From Pisolithus tinctorius (lineage: Eukaryota; Basidiomycota; Agaricomycetes; Boletales; Pisolithaceae), in NCBI GenBank assembly GCA_024663395.1, contig JANFAH010000062.1, forward strand, positions 186,001 through 250,000: 64,000 nucleotides of DNA. The letters are read 5' to 3'. A program made the position numbers and the translations under genes. The notes under the pieces were generated by a model. That model was not told where the DNA came from. It did no database searches and saw nothing but the letters and a program-made list of their open reading frames with translations. The number at the start of each line of letters is the position of its first letter. The stretch's first letter is position 1. Of this stretch, positions 49,101 to 61,569 are shown in pieces.

Positions 49101-51204
49101 ATGGATTTCCTCTCCACGCCTTATCTCGTCGCTAGTATCTGTGCTGCTCTAGTCGTGGCATGTTCATTCAAGCTTCTTAGGCGGCTTCTTAGGCGTCCAA
49201 ACGTAAGTCAAACGCATCTTGACAGCGATCAGGGATTGTTGAAGGTGTGCTCTGTAACAAGCTCGATCACATCCCTGTTGTAGGCCACTCAAGTTTATTG
49301 GCATCGTACTGGTTCACGAAAGGACTCGAAGTCGACCGTCGTCGGTTTGTGCAGGAGGGATACGACAAAGTGGGGGGTCTTTTGTGTCGGTATCCGTGAG
49401 GATGGTGCTGACTGCTATAATTCAGTACAAATCTGGAGTATTTAGGATCGCTAACTTGACACATTGGGTTGTCTGTTTGGACCGCAGTCACCTTGAGCAC
49501 GTGGCGAGGGCTCCCGAGGATCACCTCTCCTTTATGGAGGCAGCGGATAACGTAAGTCAATCCCATCTTTCGGATGTTGGTTGTAATTCAATGTAGGTCA
49601 CTGCAGATCATGAAATTAGAATATACGCTCGGCTTGAAGATCAGCGACAACTATCATATATCCATTATTCAATCAACTCTTACTCGCAGCCTTTCCGTCT
49701 TATATGCAGATATGAGGGACGAGATTGTCGTCGCATGCAACGAATACCTTGATATAAAGCACAAAGGTCATTTACTGCATCACATCACATCTAACTGGAA
49801 GCTACTAACGGTCATTTGATTACAGAATGGAAGGCCATCTCAGTAGTGCATGTTGCTCTCCAGATTGCGAGCAGAGCAAGCAATCGGATGTTTGTTGGCC
49901 TCCCCCTTTGTAAGTCACTGAGTTGATGCACCGTGCATATCTTTCATTAGCCGTTTATCCCTAGGCCGTGACCCCGATTGGCTCGAATTGAATATAAATC
50001 TCCCTGGTGCAGTTGTGGACGAAGCAAGAATTTTGAGAGTCTTTCCTAATTTTTTGTTACCGTCCGTTTTTTTCTATGCTCTTTCAGTGTGCTCTGCTTT
50101 ACGCCGAAGTTGATAGACTGGCTGCAAAGTTTCTCACCAATCTCTCTGGACGGACCAGTCGGGGGGTTACTTTCCTTGGTCCAATAATTAAGGAACGTCT
50201 GCGACATATGGAAACAGAGGGTACCAGCTGGTGCGATAAACCGGTGAGCCTTTGCGCTCGTTGTACCTTGGAAGTGCTAAGATCTTGTAGAATGACTTCT
50301 TGCAGTGGTGCCTGGATACTAAGCGGGAGACTTCCCTAACTTCACTGACCCAGCGTATCATCGCTGTTAATTTTGGTGGCATTCACGTTCGTTCGCTTAT
50401 TTCCAACTCTTCTTTATTGATCACTTCCACTACCACAGACGACCTCGAACGTGCGTTCTTAATTACCAGCGGGACCGGCGCGCTGATTTCAGTGTGGTGT
50501 CTGTTTCCAGACTCTCTCTCAGGCGCTCTTACATCTTGCAGAACATCCACGACATGCACAGGCACTCCGCGAAGAGGTCGAGCTGGTTGTTAGTAAGTAC
50601 GGGTGGACGAAAGAGGGTCTTTCGAAGATGCGAAAAGTCGATAGTTTTCTGAAAGAGACTCAGCGTTTTGACGGGCTTGCTGTTTGTGTGTCTCCCTTTT
50701 CATCACTCCAGCTGGTCAGCTCAAAATTGTCAGTGGGCGTTTCGCGGAAAGCAATGAGTGACATCACACTCCCTGATGGAACCTTCATCCCTCAAGGAAC
50801 CTTTTTGGCCTTCCCAGCGTATGCCATGCATCGCGACGATGAAGTGTATGAAAACCCAAAAGAGTTTGAGCCGTTTCGATTTGCCAACATGCGAAACAAA
50901 GAATCTGAGGGTTCTAGGCATCAAATGGTCGCTGTAACCCCGGATTTGTTATCATTTGGCTTTGGAAAACACACGTGGTGGGCACGCAATTTTCCCAATT
51001 AAATTTACCTCCTCATGCACGTTATGCTGTAGCCCTGGCCGATTTTTTGCGGCTACCGCGCTCAAAACTATGTTGGCGCATATTGTCATGTTGTATGACG
51101 TCAAGAGGGGAAATGATGAGTCTCAGCCAGACACCTTGTACGCAGGGGATGCTATTGCGCCTAACCCCATGACCAAGATCATGTTCCGGAGGAGAGTCGA
51201 TTGA
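49101..51204 (+). CDS. cytochrome P450 monooxygenase, tandem copy A
   Basis: Membrane-anchored haem monooxygenase of a basidiomycete class. The start MDFLSTPYLVASICAALVVA is an ER anchor, followed by RRPN and, after an intron ending AACAAG, LDHIPVVGHSSLLASYWF. Later exons give GVFRIANLTHWVVCL, an I-helix split by a 12-nt exon (FGGIH-TTSN-TLSQALLHLAEHP), the K-helix FLKETQRF with ExxR, the FEPFRFAN block, and the haem loop FGFGKHT|CPGRFFA in which the ligand Cys codon is formed across an intron. The end is KIMFRRRVD with TGA at 51204. With about eleven introns the frame stays open, so it looks functional. It is similar in sequence and intron positions to copies B and C. The substrate cannot be inferred; distant relatives include ent-kaurene-oxidase-like fungal P450s. 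Confidence 0.87.
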
Positions 51205-52812
51205 GTGCTGATTAACTCGTCTTATATGTTGTGCTTCGATTCGCACTTCTCGCTCTTGTACTTCCCTGGCCCTTTCCAGGGGTTCGCACTTTGAATTTAT
51301 TTCTCTCCATGACTGGTACTCTAGTCCAAGAGATGTTCTGCGTGGCTTCAAGGACAGCATTCGACTTAGAGATGTGTTAGTTGTTCATTGTTTCCCATGT
51401 CTCCCTGTGAAGAGGTACAGCCACTCACAGCTTCTCAGCCGCACGCGTTCAAAGTTTTCTCGGATTACTACTGCCGGTATAGGTTCGCCGCAAAGTGACA
51501 AAGCACCGATGCTTCGAAACTAGAGCGTTGATACCTCTGCTGCGGCTTTCCCTACCTGATATCCGAACCTTAAACCCCCGAGCCAATTGCCCCACTGAAT
51601 TAGATCAGTGAACTAGAGAATGAGCCGTCGTGGACGGTGGACACCTTGTGTATGGCTGGGCCATAGATACCCGACTGCAGTGATGAGAGCCAGAGTTCCG
51701 TTTATTAGACTGTCCTCTCAGACTTCACCTCATGAAATATTTGTTCCCTCGGAATTTTCCATTCCTCATGAGACCTTTTGGAGGCTTCGTGCGTCGTCCA
51801 CCTGTGCCGACAAGATCACGATCAGGAGCTCAAAAGCCGCAGTGGTAGCCAAATTATCTACCAGCCTACTTTCTTGCCCATCAGTCATTGCCACCTTGGC
51901 TTTACGGTGATATTCTTGCCCCCTTTTCTTTTCCATCTTCCGTACAATGTTCTCACTGGTATCGGAGCTCTTTTGGCGACATGAAAATGTTACCACGATT
52001 ATCAAGGGTGTTCGGCCATACAAAAGATGGGAACACGTAAGCGTACTATCACGTAACCGCAATTCTCGCAATACAGGTTGCTCGATAGCAGTGCACTCTA
52101 CGATCAGCCTAAGCATTTGTATGCTGAGAAATGAGAACTGTCCCAGTTGAAACACAGAGCTCATTGATTGGACAGAGAAAATGTGGGCCCTTCAGATACA
52201 TTGTCAATGGATCAATTATGTCATTAAATGATGAGGCGCGCTCAAAGTTGAGCAGCGTTCACACCGGAGGTCTGTGCGACCCCTTTCTAGCTAAATATGG
52301 CAATATACTTCAGCTAGTCGTTCGAAGCGATACTCCCAGCAGAGCATTTGGTATGTAACTCTTGATATAAGGTACCTGCAACGCGTCCCGTTCCGCAGGC
52401 TACTCTATTACCAAGTGGCGCACGCCAAGTACTGTCCGTATCTCCAGCGTCCATGACCATAAGCTCGGCCTTCACCACTGCACTGTCGGAATGGTGTGCT
52501 AGTTCCAGCGGTCGTTATCTCCAAGCCGTCAAAACCTCACAAGACAAAGGCGCTTTCCAAACCTGGACTCAGTCGACCGCATCCAGGAACAACTTTGAAA
52601 CAACTGCTAGTGTGCCATCAGCTTCGTAATCGTAAGGCCACCATCACCCTAGCTCCGTCAGAAACCTGTACTGTATGGCCATTGCAGCTAGACTTCGAAG
52701 TGCACTGCGATAGTCACTGTCAGTTCCCACCTTCACTATATGGAGTCTGGAGGGTATAATACGACTATTGCAACGTTGTTGACCCAGTCAGCTCTTGGTT
52801 AACGCCCAGCTC
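51205..52812. other. 1.6-kb spacer between P450 copies A and B
   Basis: Only short frames without family resemblance are seen. The last 200 bp (from about 52620) match the region upstream of copies A and C and so belong to the duplicated unit. Confidence 0.4.
52755..52761 (+). promoter_or_regulatory. TATA element of P450 copy B
   Basis: TATAATA within TCTGGAGGGTATAATACG, 58 bp before the ATG at 52813; the same block and spacing occur before copy C. Confidence 0.55.
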
Positions 52813-54903
52813 ATGGATTCCCTCTTCACGCCTTATCTTGTCACTGGTATCTGTTCCGCTCTAGTTGTAGCATGCTCGCTCGGTTTTCTTAGGCGTCCAA
52901 ACGTAAGTCGTGTACGTCTTACTTGACGTCGGGTATTGTTGAAGATGTCTACTGCAACAAGCTCGATCACATCCCTGTCGTAGGACACTCAAGTTTACTA
53001 GCATCGTACTGGTTCGGAAAGGGGCTTGAAGTCGACCATGATCGGTTCGTGCAGGAGGGATACGATAAAGTAGGGGGGTCTTGTCGGTATTCGTGACGCC
53101 AGCACTGACTGCAAAACTCAGTACAAGTCTGGAGTATTCAGGGTCGCTAACCTGACTCATTGGATCGTCTGTTTGCACCGCAGTCACCTCGAGTACCTGG
53201 CAAGGGCTCCCGAGGATCACCTTTCGTTTGACCATGCAACAAACAACGTAAGTCAATCCCACCTTTCGAAAGTTCGTTGCAATTCAAGGTAGGTCGATCC
53301 AGTTGTTGAAAATGGAATATACGTTCGGCTTGAAGTTTAACGACAACTATCAAGTATCCCTTGTTCAATCAACTCTTACTCGTAACCTTTCAGTTCTATA
53401 TGCAGATGTGAGGGATGAGATTGTTGCCGCATGCAACGAGTACCTTGATTTAAAGCACAACGGTTATTCGCTGCATCACATTTAACTGGAAGCTACTAAC
53501 GTTCCTTCGATTACAGAATGGAAAGCCATCTCAGTAGAACATATCGCTCTGCAGATTGCGAGTAGGGCAAGCAATCGGATGTTTGTTGGCTTTCCTCTTT
53601 GTAAGTTGCTGAGTTGATGCACTGCAGATGTGTTTTATTGACCATTTTTCCTAGGCCGTGACCCCGACTGGCTCGATTTGAATATAAATATCCCCCACGC
53701 AATTGTAGCAGAACTAAAACTTTTGAAGTTTTGCCCTAGTTTTATGCTACCGTCAGTTTTTCTCTACGCTCTTTCGGTATTCTTTACTTTACACTGCAGT
53801 TGACAGATTGGTTGCAAAGGTTGTCACCAATCTCTCCGGACGGACCAGTCGGGGAGTTACTTTGCTTGGTCCAGTCATCAAGAAACGTCTGCAGCATATG
53901 GAAACAGAGGGCACCGACTGGTGTGATAAACCGGTGAGCTTCCGCTTTCATTATGCTTCAGAAGCTCTAAGACCTGGTAGAATGACTTCTTGCAATGGTG
54001 CTTGGACACTAAACGGGAGACTTCGCTAACCTCATTGACTCGACGTATGATTGTCATTAATTTTGGTGGCATTCACGTTCGTTCACTTATTTCCGATTCT
54101 TCTTTATTGATCACCTCCACTACCGCAGACAACCTCAAGTGTACGTCCTTAAATTGCCAGTGGGACCAATGTACTAACGTTGGCGTGCAATCTCTCCCCA
54201 GACTTTCTCTCAGGCCCTGTTAAATCTTGCCGAAAATCCACAGCATGTACAGGCACTCCGCGACGAGGTAGAGCTAGTTGTTAGCAATCACGGATGGACG
54301 AACGAGGCTCTTTCGAAGATGCGAAAAGTCGATAGTTTTTTGAAAGAGACTCTGCGTTTTGAAGGTAGTTCACTTTGTACGTATCTCCCACCATTGCTCT
54401 AACTGTACAACTCAAACACTAATTGCCAGTGGGCCTTTCGCGGCAAGCCATGAGTGATATCACACTCGCTGATGGAACCTTCATCCCCCGAGGGACCCTT
54501 TTAGCCTTCCCAGCGTATGCCATGCATCACGATGGTGCAGTGTATGGAAACCCAAAGGCGTTCGAACCGTTTCGATTTGCTGACCTGCAAAACGAAGGGT
54601 CTGAGGGTTCTAGGCGTCAGATGGTCGCTGTAACTCCTGATCTATTGTCATTCGGCTTGGGAAAACACGCATGGTGGGCACAATAATTTCACAACAGAGA
54701 TTTTCACCTCCTCATGCGTGTTATGCTGTAGCCCCGGTCGGTTTTTTGCAGCTACTGTGCTCAAAACTATGTTGGCACATTTTGTCGTGTCGTATGACGT
54801 GAAGCGGAAAGACGATGAATCTGTCCCAAACACCCTGCGCATGGGGGATGCCATTGTGCCCAACCCCATGGCTAAGGTCATGATCCGGAGAAGAGTCAAT
54901 TGA
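52813..54903 (+). CDS. cytochrome P450 monooxygenase, tandem copy B
   Basis: Same architecture and intron pattern as copy A: MDSLFTPYLVTGICSALVVA anchor, LDHIPVVGHSSLLASYWFGK, GVFRVANLTHWIVCLHR, DPDWLDLNINIPHA, the 12-nt I-helix exon TTSS followed by TFSQALLNLAENP, ExxR in FLKETLRFEG, GTFIPRGTLLAFPAYAMHH, and the haem loop FGLGKHA|CPGRFFA across an intron. It ends KVMIRRRVN with TGA at 54903. All joins that I checked keep the frame, so it appears intact. Compared with copy A many third-position changes are seen, so the duplication is not very recent. Function beyond a monooxygenase role is unknown. Confidence 0.87.
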
Positions 54904-55104
54904 CTGCCATTTACCTGAGCACAGGAATTACTGGCTGACTTGTCATGTGTGTTGTTGTATTGTATTTTCGACTTGCTTTCACGTTTTCCTCGTTGTTTCT
55001 AGTATTTGCCTTCCACACTAGATCTATTTTTCTCCGTGAACGTGGTACCAGAGTTCCGGAGATGTTCTACACTTCATGTTTCGTGAGCATATACGCAATT
55101 TACC

Positions 55105-55945
55105 GCGACGTACCAACGTCAAGTAAAATTTTGTGCAGATAACAATCGCTTTTAGATAAGTAGCTCATCTACGGCTTCCTAGATTTTTGGTGAAGATAGC
55201 CAGCTGATCAGCGCTGACACCCTTGAAAACTCCAGTACTTCCTCTCAGGGCTGACAATGTGGAAGAGAATGTCATGTCAGACAGCGACAATAACCATGAA
55301 ACGTGCGATAGTCACCGTTGATGACTATGCAGGAAAATTCTCTGAAAGATCCTTGCGGGGGTTGTTTCGTATCCAATGCTGGTGAGAGACGGTCAAATAG
55401 TATGTCCCAGGCAAAATGGAATTGGGGGTTCCATGAACCCGACCCGGGATTAGTGGCTTCTTCTTCATCTAAAGCAGATTCCTCTAATGATGATATTGAC
55501 GGTCGTGAGTCCGACCGACCAACGACCAACGGACCGATACCTATGCTCAGAACCCGCCCGAACAAAGTGAGATCCCCAACAGAAAGGATATTAGAGTCCT
55601 TAACACGGGTGCCAACATACTCTGCCAATTGTGATTTGGCAAGAGAGTTTGCGGCTTCAATGTCAATGCAACCCTTTCCGGTGACCAAAACGAGTCCTTT
55701 TCTCTCGAAAAAAGATATTCGACGGTTGTGTCCAGCGCCTTCACTTTCCACAGTACGGGCGAAATTTGCACTGCATCGATGGCCAACTGGCAACCGCTCA
55801 CTCTTTCCGATCTCGATTCACTTTTTCAACACTTGTTCGTAGCTCTCTATGCTCGACACTTGAGTATTGGATGAGCCCAAACTGGGAAGTGGTGTCTGAC
55901 AAACGAGGTCCGAGGAGGCCTGAGCAAACGACGGCTGTGAAGGAG
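55105..55945 (-). pseudogene. decayed duplicate of an internal POL5 segment
   Basis: On the minus strand this stretch matches POL5 (about 16558-17455) in order and orientation: GSGSWNPQFHFAWDILFDRL against GSGSWNPQIHFVWDMLFDRL, KQPPQGSFREF, then VKALDTTVEYLFSREKDSFW and SPERVALTLKPQTLLPNHNW. The DNA match also covers POL5 introns (for example the GTCATGTCAGA region), so it arose by DNA duplication and not through mRNA. Frames are broken in several places and there is no start or end of the gene, so it is a dead fragment. Confidence 0.88.
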
Positions 55946-56262
55946 CCTAGGTTGTCTGGAACAGTTACCCATAATAAGCAACACCGCCCTTCCGGCCCAG
56001 ATGGCCGTCTCGGGCCGGGACCAACGCAGCGGACGAGACCGACATCACAGTAACCTAGTGATATAGGCGCTTCCTTTTTCTTGCCAACGCCTTCAGCGTT
56101 GTCTAATCGTTGCTTTCTCCCCAAGTTGGGTCTCTTTCGGACGGACGGTTCTTTTCTTATTCGTGCAGCGAGGGTCGCGGTGTGTACGTGCTCTGTCACC
56201 GTTCACGGATCTCAATCGTGACCCTTCGTTAATTTGGGCTTTCGTAGCCTACGTAGAAAACG

Positions 56263-59200
56263 ATGCGCTACATCATCGTAGATGCATTCTTGGAGAGGGA
56301 GAGGCAAATAGAAAATGGAATGATGGAACCTCAACTCAATGTCTTCGAGAAATGGAGAGTTCCGCGGGTGGACTGTTACTGCATATTATCACATCGCTGG
56401 ACAAAAAACGAGGTCACCTACGAAGAAATGAAGAGCCTCACAAAAATGGAGAACAAAAACGAGATACGCAGCCGGAGCGGTTATCAAAAAATCCTGAGGT
56501 GCTGCGAGCGGACCCAGTGCGACGGTCTTAGACTGCTGTGGATCGATACGTGCTGTGTCGACTTTTCGAACGTCCCGGAGACCTCCGATGTCATCAATTC
56601 TATGTTCCAGTTGTACCAGAACTCGAAATATTGCTATGCTTACCTCCATGACACTTCTGTCTTCCCGGCTAGACGCCACGACAAGATGTTCGGCAGGTTC
56701 AATGGATGGCCGGAGTGGTTCTCGCGGGGCTGGACACTGCAGGAATTGATAGCTCCGAAAAATCTTCGATTTTTCAACAAGGATTGGGAGTATATCGGAG
56801 AGAAGCGAAGTTTGGCACCCAAGTTAGCGGAAATCACGAAAGTCCCACTGCGTGTTTTGAGGGATGGTCTGTCCTCATACCGTCCTAGCGCCGCTCAAGT
56901 TATATCCTGGGCCGCTGACAGGAGGACTTTATGTATCGAGGACCGAGCATACTCATTGTTAGGTCTATTGGACGTCAACATGCAGGTATTATATGGGGAG
57001 GGAAAGAAGGCATTCCTTCGCCTTCAGATAGAGGTTATGCGGATCTCAAATGACCAGAGTATCTTCGCGTGGAAGGACAGCGCGACCTGCAGTGTCCGGT
57101 GGACTAGCGGTGTGTTAGCTGATGATCCGTTCTTCTTCAGAGATTGTCACGACGTCATCAAGATGGAACCGAAGGAGTTTTATGAAGGGCTTTTACTTTT
57201 GTGGGAGTCAGATGCAAAAGAACTCGTCACCAACCAAGAAGACGAAGGAATTCCTGCATTCATCGTTACCAATGGAGCGATCCAGATACGTCTTCCCCTT
57301 TTACCTTTCCACGGCTGTCCGTCAGTCTTCTTAGCGGCATTGGCATGTCGTAAGGAAAATGACCCACTACCAGTGACCATTGGGTTAGCAAGCTTTTCAT
57401 CCAACTATTATAGATATTCCGGTGCAACTGGACCCCTGCAGCTACTTCCCCAGTACCGACAACTTCTCTTGCATATCGAGGACAAAGGTCTCAGGCCATC
57501 ACATTCAAGCTCGATGACAGGACGGTCCCATATTATGGTTTCACTCGCGCTGATGTGCTCCCAGACGGGGTGTCACTTGCAGGCAATTCCCTCACGCTGT
57601 CGGACACTAGTCCTCTTGCGATAGTAAGCTATGCTAATAGCGCCATCAATGCTTCCTTCGCTATTGCATTCGGTTACTGCTTTGGTCAGGATTGGGTACA
57701 CGTTATTTGCGACGAACAAGAAGCAATCGATGTACAGAAGGCGCTTCGCAGAGTGTGGAACGTAGGCGCAGAATATGCCCGTGTTATGGCTGAAGTGCGC
57801 TTTGGCAAAAGAGGCCGGCCTCACTTCGTCAAACATGAGTCGCTTCCTTGTACCATTTGGACTGTGAGAGTTATCTGTGGAGGATTGGAGGATTCGAGCG
57901 ATCGTAGAGTTACAATCGATGTTATCCCACTCTCAGGAGGTCACCGGAAAACGCACGGGTGGGAGCCTGTATATGTAAGTGCATCTCCGCTTACATTATG
58001 TTATGAACGAGGCATGTACTGATTTGCTGCGTCTAGGACATCGAAGATAATATCCACATGCCCTGCCTCATGAAAAAGACATCTTGGATCGGTGAACACT
58101 TTGACAACCACACACTGCTGTTGGACTCGATTCCCAAGGTGTTTGACCTCGCTCATGCTGTTCAAGTGGTCGAGGTGAATTGTAATGCATATACTCTAGT
58201 TCCATGAACCTAATGAGTGCAGCTAGGTGACTATGGTGTTATCACATCCGATACCAACGGCATGGGTCACTTTGAACGTCGAGGAAACCTCTTTGACGAC
58301 TTAAAGTCACACGCCCATGAACTTGGCATAGATCCGGATGATCCAGACTTCGTGCCTGTGGTGCATACGGTTCATGGTCCTCACGAAGGTAGCGCACATA
58401 TGACAAGCGATGATGTGACGACAAAACTTATCAGTTATAATGGTGACCTTCGGGTAAAAGCCGGGTTGACTCTGCGCCAACCGAGAGGCCTTTCACTTCC
58501 GAACACTCAACCTATCCTCATGTTGCTAAAATTGTTGTCTACTCAGAACAGAAACCATTCATTAGTGACAACGGTGGTGCAGTGTTCAACATGCTATCCC
58601 ACCGACAACTTCAAACAAAGGATCAACTCAGCAGTGCCGCAATACCCCGAATTTTGGCAGAATTGTAAGTTTTCCGTCAGCGCCGGTCTGTTGGCTCTTA
58701 CCTCTTGGATCAGATACCACATCGGGCCCTTATAATGTCTCCATCAATCTGCATACCATTACTCCCTTATACACGGTCTCTGATCCCTGGATTTGGTGTA
58801 GGCGTGAATTGGACGCAAAGGTGGTAGAAGAATACCGAAGAATCAGGTAGGTTTGTCATTAGGTCGTACAGTTCATGTTACATCCTTTGGTATTTAGAGA
58901 ACAGTTCAGCATCATACAAAGCCGCCTGCCACGACATCAGGAGGATCCGAAGGAACCAGCGTTCAAATTCTTGAAGGATATGTTTGGTGTTGAGCATTTG
59001 AAATGTATCGTAAGTGCTTGTCTTGTCTGGGCATCTACTAGTACATGGGCCTAGATACCACCAGGTCGGCGATATAACCTTCTTTGAGCGGCTGGCCTCG
59101 TCCTTGCATATGGGCAAATCAATAATCTCAGAAGGTGGGATTGATCTGTTAAGTCATGTTTGTCCTTGACATATGGTCGTAGGGATCGTGCCCGGTTCAC

Positions 59201-59964
59201 CGGAGCCATATGTTAAGCAACTAGTGACGATGTTACTTCAAGCAATGAAAGGGATCACGCATGCATTCCAAGTGCGCCAGTCGTCAAGGGTGGTGGAGAT
59301 GATGCACATGACAAATCCGATCATGACGACCCTTGGTGCGGAGGTAAATGGCCTAGCTGCTATTGTTAGAAATCCACGTTCTTATGCTTTTGAATAGTTC
59401 CTTGCTGATATCAGTACTGCATTCCTCGGAGCAAAGGACATACTTGATGATGTTAAGTCGTAAGTAGTCGGGACTATTTCTGCCACTTGTATGATTTAAT
59501 GTGCTGTAGTGCAGACGAGCGAAAAAGAAATAACTGTGAAACTAAACATTGCAGGTGAGCACAGGTATCGAAAACACTGCCTGAGAAGAGCTATATATAC
59601 GCGTAGCATCCAATCACTGGTGGACGAGATTATGGCTTTGCAAACGCAATATCATAAATCAAAGGATGACGATGAACGACTGGCTCTAGAACAAGATATC
59701 GTTGGCACGGTACGATGGTATTGGTGATGTTAATAGCTTCGGTGACAATCTTCTACAGATCTTACTGGCTTGCCATTATGGAATATCTTCGGAGATCCAG
59801 CAAACAATCAGGCAGGAGAGCCCCCTCCTTCCTTCGTCCTTTCGATTGTATCTGATGCAAAACAGGTTATAGATGATGTTCTGAGATATGAGACAACAGA
59901 CACCTCAATGGCTTTGCCAGAAAGGAAAGAACGTGTCAATGTAAGCTTTTTCTTCGCGAAATAG
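56263..59964 (+). CDS. HET-domain (heterokaryon incompatibility) protein, with apparent frameshift
   Basis: The start MRYIIVDAFLERERQIENGM is followed by the HET core: YCILSHRWTKNEVTYEEM, LLWIDTCCVDFSNVPETSDV, INSMFQLYQNSKYCYAYLHD, WFSRGWTLQELIAPKNLRFF, and ISWAADRRTLCIEDRAYSLL with GLLDVNMQVLYGEGKKAFLR. These are the standard HET blocks. A long C-terminal part follows: ITFKLDDRTVPYYGFTRADV, GFGQ-like FGYCFGQDWVHVI, HGWEPVY, MPCLMKKTSWIGEHF, GVITSDTNGMGHFERRGN, WCRRELDAKVVEEYRRIREQ and beyond; exons continue to about 59700-59964. Near 57490 the frame changes by one base (after LLLHIEDKG) with no usable intron, so the gene may be dead or the base call wrong. HET domains trigger cell death on non-self contact in ascomycetes; the role in basidiomycetes is unproven. 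Confidence 0.78.
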
Positions 59965-60544
59965 ACCATAAACCATGCTTGGCTCGCATCTTCCGCATCA
60001 GTGTTTGCATTTCGTTGGAGACATCTTCGAGGATGCATTCTCTGGCGCACCACTTGATAACCACTTTCACTTGCGATGGTATGTACACCATGAACAATCT
60101 AATCTGAGGTCGTCATATGAAGCATCAATTCGTGTCCGTTTTCTAATCAGGCCCATGGCCAACGCCAAAGCAAGGATATCAATGCATAAGCTCTACCTTG
60201 CCATTTGTGCTGGATGGGAAGTCAGAGGGACTGGTAGTGTCCAACTTGATTGGCAAGGCTCCTTCCCAGGTGATACGTGAATATTTCATGTACGAAGAAC
60301 TTGATGTCATCACGACCAGGAACTGTACGTAGCATGCATCAAAATAACACCACTGCGCAAGTATAGTATTCGCCAATATTACTGCAATACTACAACAAAC
60401 CTTCACCGCACTTAACATACGTACTTACTATTACATTGTTCGCGATCGCCTTGCTAATTTAGCCGCCCGACTGAGTCTGGTACAAAGCCTCTACATCAGA
60501 GAAACGGGGAATGACAGAATCGCGGTCACGACCAGTCAGTGACG

Positions 60545-60564
60545 GGTTTAAACAGGTTTAAACC
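60545..60564. repeat. short inverted repeat with TTTAAA cores
   Basis: GGTTTAAAC, two bases, GTTTAAACC: perfect 9-bp arms. It lies in an intergenic stretch. It could be a protein-binding site or chance; nothing links it to a neighbour. Confidence 0.5.
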
Positions 60565-61569
60565 ATTTTTTCGCTTCCTGATGTAGATACATTTTGTCAT
60601 TCTACGTTCCCGCCTTCGCATCTACTTTGGCTCTGTGTTTCCGGGCCGCGTTGCTCTTCCGTACTGATGGGAAAATGCAAAATCATAGCACATACCGCCA
60701 CAAATGAGCTTCGCTATCGTCTGGGATATCACCGAGAATATCTTACAAGACCTTGGCGATTTTATGCACGTCTCGGCAAAGAGTCAAACTAGATCAGGAA
60801 CTTCATATAACTCTGCGTGTTAGAGGTCGTCACTTGTACGAGCAATGATTCCAGTGTGCTGCATGCCTATCTTGCTCGGAGTTTCCATCTCGTTACACAA
60901 CAGCGATTTGACAACCCGGGGGGTCAGATGGCATCAACGAGAATGACAGTGTCGACTTTCCATCATTGCCGCTTGCCTGACCTCAAGGGAGATTCCACGC
61001 TTGCACCCCAAGATCTACCCGCATGCACCATCAGTGAAAGTGATAATGCGATTGTTCTTGTTCACACTTTCCCACAATATCTTCTTCCAGTGCTCGCCAT
61101 TCTCCATCATGTCACTCGTTTTGTGGCATTCTTCTTCTAGTGCGTTTATCTTGCACCATACTGTATGTATAATGGGTACTGTGATGGGTAAGACTGCAAA
61201 CCAACCCGAGTACTAAGCATGCAGTGTATTCCATAAATCATTTATCTTCGGGAGGGCAGAAGTGATGTCTTCGATGAACTACTCGTCCGGTGACTGGGTG
61301 TGCAGAGACCTGAAAGCTGATTAGAATACGTACCCCAAAATCGAGGGTGTTCACTATTGGATGCACTTCTCGGACCACCATAGCCACTGATTCACTAACG
61401 AACAACCAGCTTATGTGGTGTTCCCGGCGTTTTGTTGAGCTCTAGGTACTCGTATCACTAGGCAGTGAGTCCACTTGTAAGGACTGTTCCACTAGACTCC
61501 TTACCGGCTCCCGAAGGTAATGCCAACGCGCTCGAAAAAAGTCATGTTGCCAGCCTGGCAAATTTCATC

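Noticed and set aside
49203..50160. Seemingly broken frames in all three P450 copies near the first intron and near FPxFxLP
   Set aside because: Using later acceptors (AACAAG before LDHIP, and TTGATAG/TTGACAG/TTAATAG before the xAAKxxTNLSGRT run) gives GT-AG introns with correct phase in every copy, so no shared frameshift is needed.
50964..51060. Loss of the haem-ligand Cys in P450 copies A and B
   Set aside because: The frame reads FGFGKHTWWA at first, but an intron with donor GTGGGC after TG and acceptor TAG before CCCCGG or CCCTGG forms the TGC codon and restores CPGRFFA.
51480..51630. tRNA-like sequence with a TTCGGATAT loop on the minus strand
   Set aside because: No acceptor stem or anticodon arm could be folded around it; only the loop resembles a tRNA.
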